Source: an uncultured Actinomyces sp. (GTDB lineage Bacteria > Actinomycetota > Actinomycetes > Actinomycetales > Actinomycetaceae). From it: 8,337 bases of DNA. The DNA lies in the NCBI GenBank assembly GCA_938022345.1, contig CALIEP010000199.1:1-8337 (forward strand), given 5' to 3'. This document shows, in pieces, positions 1 through 5,527 of the stretch (position 1 is its first letter; each line of letters begins with the position of its first letter). Below the pieces are notes generated by a model, which saw nothing but the letters and a program-made list of their open reading frames with translations, did not search any database and was not told where the DNA came from. The position numbers and the translations under genes were made by a program.

Positions 1-32
1 CTGCTGCCCTTGGCATCTGCAAGAATAAAAGC

Positions 33-1172
33 ATGCGCATTGTTTTGGTCTCCGACACCTTCCGCCCGACTATGGGGGGAATTGAAACCCAGGTTGGTGC
101 TCTTGCCGACCATCTTCACGCCCGAGGCCACGATATCGTCGTTCTAACCTGCACTCCCGAGGGCGATTCGCCTTCCACGTGCCCATATCCGGTGCTGCGT
201 TCCTCGTGGCGCAATCCTTTCAACGCGCCGATTGATCCCAAAGCCCCCCGTCGCTTTACCGACTTCATTCGCCGTTTCAATCCCGATTTCGTTCACTATC
301 ACATGGGTGAGCTGACCCCGGTTGTTCAGTCGGTTCTGCTGAACCTCAAGGATTCGGGGATTCCGCAGGTCGTTACCGTTCATTCCCTGTGGGATCCCCG
401 CGTGACAATCCCGGCCTTCCGTGCCATCGCAAGACGTACAGGACTGGCGCAGGCCCCGATTATGTGGACAGGTGTCTCTGAGCTGGTCAATGAGCAAATT
501 CGCCAGGTTATGGGACCAGACATCTGTGTTTCGACTTTGCATAATGGCGTGGATGTTGCGCCGTGGCAGCGTGCGCCTGTTGCCCACCAAGGCATTGTTG
601 CCGTAACCGCGACGCGTTTTGCTCCGCGTAAGCGCGTGGATGCCCTGATTGACATCCTTTCTGAAACTCGTCGCCGTTGGGATTCTTATTCCCGAGGCCG
701 CTCCAGCGATTTCCCCCTGCGTGCAGTAGTCGCGGGTGAAGGCCCGCTTTTTGATGGTGTTCAGCGCCGTGTTGAGCGCGCAGGGCTGGGGGATTGGCTG
801 CTTCTGCCGGGACGTCTGAGTGCGACGCAGCTCCAAGACCTGTATTCGCGTTCTGATATTTTCCTTGCGCCTTCGGTGAAGGAATCTGCCTCTATCGCTG
901 GACGCGAGGCCTTGGCCTCGGGGCTTGCAGTAATGACACGTTCACAGTCTTGACTCGCAGAAGTCGTTGAAAATGGCCTCAATGGCTGGTGTCTTGACAA
1001 GGATGACGAGATGATCGAAGCGCTCTTAAGCGTGCTTGAGACTCCTACACAACTTGAACGCATTCACGAACATAATCGCAGTGAAGATTTCCCCTTTACG
1101 TGGGAGAAGGTCATTGAAGCAACGGAAAACTACTACCGTCGAGCTCAGGAACTGGCCTCGACGGGGGCTTAG
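33..1172 (+). pseudogene. GT4-family glycosyltransferase interrupted by an in-frame TGA (951-953)
   Basis: The reading frame starts MRIVLVSDTFRPTMGGIE, the usual opening of a GT-B fold, GT4-family sugar transferase, which moves a sugar from a nucleotide-sugar donor onto a lipid or glycan. Visible motifs are the GGIE loop (residues 15-18), ATRFAPRKRVD and VAGEGP in the donor half, and the EX7E signature (Glu284 and Glu292). The frame stops at TGA 951-953 after 306 residues. The same frame then continues for 72 sense codons (LAEVVENGLNGW..., through TWEKVIEATENYY) to TAG 1170-1172, giving about 379 residues, normal for GT4. In relatives a Gly usually sits at this point (GG-x-PE-V), so one GGA-to-TGA change explains the stop. 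A 306-residue product would lack the C-terminal helices that pack back on the N-domain and is probably inactive (inference). No good Shine-Dalgarno precedes ATG 33, and the frame is open to the window edge. The sugar substrate is unknown. A sequencing error is possible. Confidence 0.75.
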
Positions 1173-1909
1173 TCTTCCATTCCTTCTGCGGAGCGCAAGA
1201 AATCGGAGAGTCGATTAGCTGCAGCAACGGCAGAAGGGCCGTGCTGACGGCCAGGCTGACGTCCCATACGCTCAACAGGACCCGAAATGGTCACTGCGGC
1301 CAGCACGCGACCCGAAGGGCCACGAACGGGGGCAGAAACTGAAGCAACGCCGGGCTCGCGTTCTGCAACCGACTGTGCCCAGCCTCGGCGACGAACCTGA
1401 GCAAGCATCGTCGCATTGAAAGAGGCGCCGTAGAGGCCTCGGTTAAGGCGGTCGGGTTCCTCCCATGCAAGAAGGACTTGGGCAGCGGAACCTGCCTTCA
1501 TGGTCAGCGTCGCGCCAACGGGGATGGAATCACGAAGACCCATCTCACGTTCGGAAGCAGCAACGCACACTCGGAAGTCACCTTGGCGACGGAAAAGCTG
1601 AGTGGATTCCTTCGTGTGGTTGCGAAGCGCAACGAGGACAGGCATTGCAGCTGCAAGAAGGCGATCTTCACCCGCGGAGGAAGCAAGTTCTTGAAGGCGT
1701 GGTCCTAAGACGAAACGTCCCTGCATATCGCGCGCAACGAAACGGTGATATTCCAGTGCTACTGCGAGGCGGTGCGCAGTGGGGCGCGCCAAACCTGTTG
1801 TTGCAACCAATTGGGCCAGGGGGGCCGGGCCTGCTTCAAGTGCGCTCAAAACCAGTGCGGCTTTATCCAGAACGCCGACACCACTTCCAAAGGCTTCTGA
1901 GTCCTCCAT
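1169..1909 (-). CDS. ndgR: IclR-family transcriptional regulator, NdgR/LtbR/AreB type
   Basis: This 246-residue DNA-binding regulator is of the type that controls leucine and other amino-acid genes in Actinobacteria: NdgR in Streptomyces coelicolor, AreB in S. clavuligerus, LtbR in Corynebacterium glutamicum. The N-terminal winged helix-turn-helix spans about residues 13-75, with the recognition region LAQLVATTGLARPTAHRLAV at 31-50. The IclR effector-binding domain fills roughly 80-240. Stretches such as VGVLDKAALVLSALE, ARDMQGRF and REPGVASVSAPVRGPS match my memory of NdgR closely. I chose ATG 1909 (MEDSEAF) because the homology begins about ten residues later; a TTG at 1969 and an ATG at 1930 would add sequence without family similarity and would run through the palindromic operator. 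The gene is divergent from leuC and probably autoregulated through the shared site. Its TAA overlaps the stop of the convergent glycosyltransferase frame. The effector and target list are inferred only from the family. Confidence 0.92.
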   Translation of the reverse strand: MEDSEAFGSGVGVLDKAALVLSALEAGPAPLAQLVATTGLARPTAHRLAVALEYHRFVARDMQGRFVLGPRLQELASSAGEDRLLAAAMPVLVALRNHTKESTQLFRRQGDFRVCVAASEREMGLRDSIPVGATLTMKAGSAAQVLLAWEEPDRLNRGLYGASFNATMLAQVRRRGWAQSVAEREPGVASVSAPVRGPSGRVLAAVTISGPVERMGRQPGRQHGPSAVAAANRLSDFLRSAEGMED

Positions 1910-1916
1910 GAACACA

Positions 1917-1945
1917 TTCTCACATCTCATTAAATGAGATATCAA
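1917..1945 (+). promoter_or_regulatory. Candidate leuCD promoter overlapping the operator
   Basis: TTCTCA (1917-1922) and TATCAA (1940-1945) are separated by 17 bp, and the spacer is almost entirely the palindrome. These occupy the same bases as the hexamers of the opposing promoter. The -10 ends in A instead of the highly conserved T, so the promoter would be weak or the true one lies elsewhere. A start near 1952 would leave a leader of about 50 nt before leuC, with no peptide-coding or attenuator structure that I can see. Confidence 0.3.
1924..1940. promoter_or_regulatory. Perfect 17-bp palindrome, likely operator shared by the IclR regulator and leuCD
   Basis: ATCTCATT (1924-1931) and AATGAGAT (1933-1940) are exact reverse complements around a single central A. 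The palindrome lies in the 95-bp gap between the divergent regulator and leuC, between the hexamers of two face-to-face candidate promoters. IclR proteins bind short palindromes as dimers or tetramers, and NdgR/LtbR homologues are known to bind the ndgR-leuC intergenic region. The assignment as this regulator's operator is inference from position and symmetry. I did not notice a second copy elsewhere in the window. Confidence 0.65.
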
Positions 1946-1992
1946 GTCCAACTCTCTACGAAGTGTCAATCATGGGAAGAAAGAAGTCGATG

Positions 1993-1998
1993 AAGGAG
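1993..1998 (+). promoter_or_regulatory. Ribosome binding site that sets the leuC start
   Basis: AAGGAG lies 6 nt before ATG 2005. It is the strongest Shine-Dalgarno near the leuC 5' end and supports MSGTLAEKVWADHVV as the N-terminus over the upstream in-frame GTG 1963, which would add 14 basic, non-conserved residues and has no ribosome binding site. Confidence 0.8.
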
Positions 1999-2004
1999 CG
2001 GGAA

Positions 2005-3411
2005 ATGAGCGGAACGCTGGCCGAAAAGGTTTGGGCTGATCACGTCGTAGTGCACGGTGAAAACGGTGCGCCCGATCTTCTCTACATCGACCTGCACTTG
2101 GTTCACGAAGTGACCAGCCCGCAGGCATTCGATGGTCTGCGTATGGCCGGACGCCAAGTCCGTCGCCCCGACCTCACGATTGCAACCGAGGACCACAACA
2201 CGCCTACGGTTAATATCGACCTTCCAATCGCTGATATCACCAGTCGCACGCAGATCGACACCCTGCGAAAAAATGCCAAGGAATTCGGTATCCGCCTGCA
2301 TTCGCTGGGCGATGCCGACCAAGGAATCGTTCACGTCGTTGGCCCTCAATTAGGACTCACCCAACCCGGTATGACCATTGTGTGCGGTGACTCGCATACA
2401 TCAACTCACGGAGCATTCGGTGCACTGGCAATGGGGATTGGTACCAGCCAGGTCGAACATGTTCTGGCGACTCAAACACTGCCGATGGCTCCATTTAAGA
2501 CCATGGCTATTACCGTTAATGGTTCGCTGCCAAAGGGCGCTACAGCGAAGGACATTATCCTTGCCGTGATCGCGAAGATCGGAACCGGTGGGGGACAGGG
2601 ATACGTCCTTGAGTACCGAGGCCAGGCAATTCGCGAGCTCTCGATGGAAGGTCGCATGACGATCTGCAATATGTCTATCGAAGCGGGCGCGCGAGCGGGA
2701 ATGGTTGCCCCCGATGAGACGACCTTCGAATACCTCAAGGGACGTCCGCACGCACCCGAAGGCGAAGAATGGGATCGTGCCCTGGAGTACTGGAAGACCT
2801 TGCATTCAGATGAGGATGCGGTCTTTGACGCCGAGGTTGTATTGAATGCTGAGGATCTGGAGCCCTTTGTTACCTGGGGGACAAACCCAGGACAGGGTGT
2901 CCCGCTCTCGGGCAGCGTTCCCGACCCTGAAGACTTTGAGGATGAAATCAAGCGAGCCGCAGCACAGAAGGCTCTGGACTACATGGGGCTCGAGGCCGGC
3001 ACCCCCATGCGCGAGATCAAGATCGACACAGTTTTCTTGGGATCGTGCACCAATGGGCGCATTGAAGACCTGCGTGCGGCTGCAAAGGTCATTGAAGGCC
3101 ACACCAAGGCTCCGGGGCTCAGGATGCTGGTAGTCCCCGGCTCTGCTCGTGTGCGCCTGCAAGCCGAAGCTGAAGGTCTGGACAAGATCTTCACTGAATT
3201 CGGTGCGGAATGGCGTAATGCCGGCTGCTCGATGTGCCTGGGAATGAACCCCGACCAGCTTGCTCCTCAGGAACGTTCGGCCTCGACATCGAACCGAAAC
3301 TTTGAGGGCCGCCAAGGAAAGCTTTCGCGGACCCACCTGGTCTCTCCTCTGGTCGCGGCAGCCACCGCTATTCGCGGCACCCTGTCCTCTCCGGCTGACC
3401 TGGACGACTAA
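2005..3411 (+). CDS. leuC: 3-isopropylmalate dehydratase large subunit
   Basis: This is the large subunit (468 residues) of isopropylmalate isomerase. With LeuD it interconverts 2- and 3-isopropylmalate through a 2-isopropylmaleate intermediate in leucine biosynthesis in the cytoplasm. It belongs to the aconitase superfamily. The [4Fe-4S] ligands are visible as Cys348 (GSCTNGR), Cys408 and Cys411 (AGCSMCLG), with spacing C-x59-C-x2-C, within one residue of my recollection of E. coli LeuC. The substrate-binding segment GDSHTSTHGAFGALAMGIGTSQVEH begins at residue 128, and EDHNTPT precedes it near residue 57. The length is typical and nothing is missing. It is transcribed with leuD, whose start is 32 bp downstream, and control probably comes from the palindrome upstream. 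The identification is secure. Confidence 0.97.
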   Translation: MSGTLAEKVWADHVVVHGENGAPDLLYIDLHLVHEVTSPQAFDGLRMAGRQVRRPDLTIATEDHNTPTVNIDLPIADITSRTQIDTLRKNAKEFGIRLHSLGDADQGIVHVVGPQLGLTQPGMTIVCGDSHTSTHGAFGALAMGIGTSQVEHVLATQTLPMAPFKTMAITVNGSLPKGATAKDIILAVIAKIGTGGGQGYVLEYRGQAIRELSMEGRMTICNMSIEAGARAGMVAPDETTFEYLKGRPHAPEGEEWDRALEYWKTLHSDEDAVFDAEVVLNAEDLEPFVTWGTNPGQGVPLSGSVPDPEDFEDEIKRAAAQKALDYMGLEAGTPMREIKIDTVFLGSCTNGRIEDLRAAAKVIEGHTKAPGLRMLVVPGSARVRLQAEAEGLDKIFTEFGAEWRNAGCSMCLGMNPDQLAPQERSASTSNRNFEGRQGKLSRTHLVSPLVAAATAIRGTLSSPADLDD

Positions 3412-3443
3412 GAATTCGCTGATACACATTCGAAGGAAAACTC

Positions 3444-4088
3444 ATGGAAAAGTTCATTTCGCACACGGGTATTGGCGTTCCGCTGCGCCGTTCAAATGTT
3501 GACACCGACCAGATCATCCCCGCGGTTTTCTTGAAGCGCGTGACCAAGACGGGATTTGATGACGCGCTGTTCTATGCATGGCGTCGCGACCCGGAGTTCA
3601 TCTTGAACCGTGAACCCTACAACCGGGGCAGCGTTCTGATCGCTGGACCTGATTTTGGCACTGGTTCCTCGCGCGAACACGCGGTCTGGGCACTGCGTGA
3701 CTATGGCTTCAAGGTTGTTCTCGCACCGAAGTTTGCTGATATTTTCCGAGGAAATGCAGGTAAACAGGGTTTGGTGACAGGAATTATCAGCGAGGCAGAC
3801 TGTGAAAAGCTCTGGGATTTGCTCGATGCGAATCCCGGTGCCGAAATCACCGTTTCGCTTGAGGATAAGACCGCGACTCTTGGCGACTTCACCTGCGCTT
3901 TCGATATTGATGACTATGTGCGCTGGACGCTCATGGAAGGTCTGGACGATATTGCCCTGACCCTTCGTCACGAGGCCGAGATCACCGCTTACGAAGAGCG
4001 TCGCCCTTCCTTTAAACCGAAGACTCTGCCGGCCAAGACCTTGCCTTCGGAGCCGGTTGTTTCCGCGCGTCCCACCGAAGGTGAGTAA
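3444..4088 (+). CDS. leuD: 3-isopropylmalate dehydratase small subunit
   Basis: This is the small (swivel-domain) subunit of isopropylmalate isomerase, 214 residues, partner of LeuC. Visible motifs are DTDQIIPA (20-27), the substrate-binding loop GTGSSREHAVWAL (72-84), and FADIFRGNAGKQGL. The Thr in GTGSSRE (Cys in enterobacterial LeuD) and the GNAGKQG segment are the actinobacterial form. ATG 3444 is preceded by AAGGA (3433-3437) with 6-nt spacing. After the conserved AYEERRPSFKPKTL end comes a tail of about 17 residues rich in Pro, Ser and Glu, making it slightly longer than the usual 195-200. It forms an operon with leuC, and a strong hairpin after the stop probably ends or attenuates the transcript. 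Confidence 0.97.
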   Translation: MEKFISHTGIGVPLRRSNVDTDQIIPAVFLKRVTKTGFDDALFYAWRRDPEFILNREPYNRGSVLIAGPDFGTGSSREHAVWALRDYGFKVVLAPKFADIFRGNAGKQGLVTGIISEADCEKLWDLLDANPGAEITVSLEDKTATLGDFTCAFDIDDYVRWTLMEGLDDIALTLRHEAEITAYEERRPSFKPKTLPAKTLPSEPVVSARPTEGE

Positions 4089-4093
4089 TTCGC

Positions 4094-4135
4094 CACGCCC
4101 TCAAGATGCGTTAAGCACACGCAGATGAGGGCGTG
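4094..4135 (+). terminator. Two-part hairpin after leuD, probable terminator without a T-tract
   Basis: CACGCCCTCA (4094-4103) pairs perfectly with TGAGGGCGTG (4126-4135). Inside, after a small internal loop, TGCGT (4107-4111) pairs with ACGCA (4119-4123) around a 7-nt loop. It begins 5 bp after the leuD stop and no run of T follows, which is common for actinobacterial terminators. It would separate leuCD from murA transcription. A processing or stability element is an alternative. Confidence 0.6.
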
Positions 4136-4141
4136 CTGCTC

Positions 4142-4174
4142 TAAAGTGGTCACAGAAGTCGACAGCTAGGAGAG
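4142..4174 (+). promoter_or_regulatory. murA: Candidate murA -10 box and ribosome binding site
   Basis: TAAAGT (4142-4147) fits the actinobacterial TANNNT -10 pattern and lies just past the hairpin, but I see no good -35 at the right distance, so the promoter is tentative. AGGAGAG (4168-4174) is a clear Shine-Dalgarno 7 nt before ATG 4182 and decides the murA start. Confidence 0.45.
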
Positions 4175-4181
4175 CATCACT

Positions 4182-5504
4182 ATGTCCTCGAAACTTCGAG
4201 TTGAAGGTGGCCACCCCCTTGAGGGGACCATTACCGTCCGCGGGGCGAAGAACTTTGTCCCAAAAGCAATGGTTGCGTCGCTGATCGCAGATACTCCCTC
4301 CGAGCTGTACAACGTCCCCTTGATTCGTGACGTCGACGTCGTATCTGACCTCCTTTCCCTTCACGGTGTGAAGGTTGATTACGATCAAGAGCGCGGTTCG
4401 CTGCGGATGGATCCTTCGCAGGTACGTGTTGCTTCACGTTCCGATATCGACACACTTGCCGGGGCCTCGCGCATCCCGATCTTGTTCTGTGGCCCGCTTC
4501 TTCACCAGCTGGGTGAAGCCTTCATTCCTGAACTGGGTGGCTGCGCAATTGGTGGCCGTCCCATCGACTTCCACCTAGAAACTCTGCGCAAGTTCGGTGC
4601 AATCGTTGATAAGCAGCCCGAAGGGGTCCATATCAAGCGTCCTACTTCCGGTCTCCGCGGTGCGATTATTGAGCTGCCCTTCCCTTCTGTCGGTGCAACC
4701 GAGCAGACTCTGCTGACTGCGGTTCGCAACGATGGAATTACCACGCTGAAGGGCGCTGCCATCGAGCCTGAAATCATGGACCTCATCAATGTTTTGCAGA
4801 AGATGGGCGCCATTATTTCTGTCGACACTGACCGCACCATCCGTATCGAGGGTGTGGAGTCCCTGAGTGGGTACCGCCACACCGCTCTGCCTGACCGTAT
4901 CGAGGCCGCCTCTTGGGGCGCTGCAGCTCTTGCGACCCGCGGTGATATTTACGTACGCGGCGCGCATCAGCCAGATATGACGACCTTCCTCAATACTTTC
5001 CGAAAGGTCGGTGGCGCGTTTGATATCGATTCAGAAGGTATTCGTTTCTACCACCCCGGCGGCGAACTCCACTCCATCGCCCTGGAAACCGCGGTTCACC
5101 CCGGCTTTATGACTGACTGGCAGCAACCGCTGGTTGTCGCCCTCACTCAAGCAGAAGGACTATCGATCGTCCACGAGACGGTGTACGAAAACCGTTTTGG
5201 TTTTACCTCTGCACTACGTCAGATGGGCGCAAATATCCAGGTGTATCGCGAGTGCTTGGGCGGAACGCCCTGCCGTTTTGGTCAGAAGAACTACTACCAC
5301 TCAGCAGTTATTTCGGGACCGACTCCGCTGCACGCCGCTGATATTGTCGTTCCGGATCTGCGCGGCGGATTCTCGCACCTGATTGCAGCATTGACCGCGA
5401 CCGGTACATCGACTGTCTCAGGGATTGATGTCATTTCCCGCGGCTACGAGCACTTTATTCGCAAGCTTCATGAGCTCAATGCTCGTGTGGAATACGAAGA
5501 CTGA
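4182..5504 (+). CDS. murA: UDP-N-acetylglucosamine 1-carboxyvinyltransferase
   Basis: MurA (440 residues) transfers enolpyruvate from phosphoenolpyruvate to UDP-GlcNAc, the first committed step of peptidoglycan synthesis, in the cytoplasm. It has the EPSP-synthase two-domain fold. Visible residues are Lys23 and Asn24 in VRGAKN, the catalytic-loop Cys121 in LGGCAIGGRPIDFH, Asp312 in MTDWQQPLVVAL (counterpart of E. coli Asp305), HETVYENRFG, and Arg394 in PDLRGGFSHL (counterpart of Arg397). All key residues are present, so the enzyme should be active, and Cys121 predicts sensitivity to fosfomycin, unlike mycobacterial MurA with Asp at this place. It ends in TGA, which shows that TGA is a working stop in this genome. 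The next gene begins 23 bp downstream, suggesting co-transcription. Confidence 0.96.
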   Translation: MSSKLRVEGGHPLEGTITVRGAKNFVPKAMVASLIADTPSELYNVPLIRDVDVVSDLLSLHGVKVDYDQERGSLRMDPSQVRVASRSDIDTLAGASRIPILFCGPLLHQLGEAFIPELGGCAIGGRPIDFHLETLRKFGAIVDKQPEGVHIKRPTSGLRGAIIELPFPSVGATEQTLLTAVRNDGITTLKGAAIEPEIMDLINVLQKMGAIISVDTDRTIRIEGVESLSGYRHTALPDRIEAASWGAAALATRGDIYVRGAHQPDMTTFLNTFRKVGGAFDIDSEGIRFYHPGGELHSIALETAVHPGFMTDWQQPLVVALTQAEGLSIVHETVYENRFGFTSALRQMGANIQVYRECLGGTPCRFGQKNYYHSAVISGPTPLHAADIVVPDLRGGFSHLIAALTATGTSTVSGIDVISRGYEHFIRKLHELNARVEYED

Positions 5505-5527
5505 CGCACCTGTCGAAAGCCACAGCC

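Larger units (their letters stand above)
1916..1945 (-). promoter_or_regulatory. Candidate leaderless promoter of the IclR-type regulator
   Basis: On the minus strand, TTGATA (complement of 1940-1945; 5 of 6 to TTGACA) is followed after 18 bp by GAGAAT (complement of 1916-1921). The ATG at 1909 comes 6 nt further on. No Shine-Dalgarno stands before that ATG, so a transcript starting at or next to it is plausible. The spacer contains the 17-bp palindrome, so a bound regulator would block RNA polymerase. The -10 lacks the usual first T, which keeps confidence modest. Confidence 0.4.

Noticed and set aside
1..32. End of an upstream gene at TAA 26-28 in another frame
   Set aside because: Only eight codons are visible, too few to support a gene; the glycosyltransferase frame is also open to the window edge.
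144..836. 230-codon open frame on the minus strand opposite the glycosyltransferase
   Set aside because: The protein has no recognisable family, is rich in Arg, Asn and Thr from reversed codons, and lies fully opposite a clear GT4 frame; a codon-bias shadow.
951..953. Recoding of TGA as glycine or selenocysteine in this genome
   Set aside because: murA ends naturally at a TGA (5502-5504) after the expected 440 residues, the genes are plainly actinobacterial, and I see no selenocysteine-insertion hairpin or catalytic Cys/Sec context; no other gene here has an internal TGA.
1011..1172. Separate small protein restarting at ATG 1011 after the nonsense codon
   Set aside because: No ribosome site lies before it, and the sequence is simply the C-terminal end of the glycosyltransferase.
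1910..1969. Longer IclR regulator starting at TTG 1969 or ATG 1930
   Set aside because: The extra residues have no similarity to the family and would put the palindrome inside the coding region; ATG 1909 gives the usual NdgR length.
2472..2951. 159-codon minus-strand frame within leuC
   Set aside because: Ser/Pro/Ala-rich shadow translation typical of the reverse strand of a biased gene.
2806..3429. 207-codon minus-strand frame opposite the 3' half of leuC
   Set aside because: Antisense shadow of a highly conserved gene; no ribosome site and no recognisable protein.
3492..3971. 159-codon minus-strand frame opposite leuD
   Set aside because: Entirely inside leuD with no ribosome site or family resemblance.
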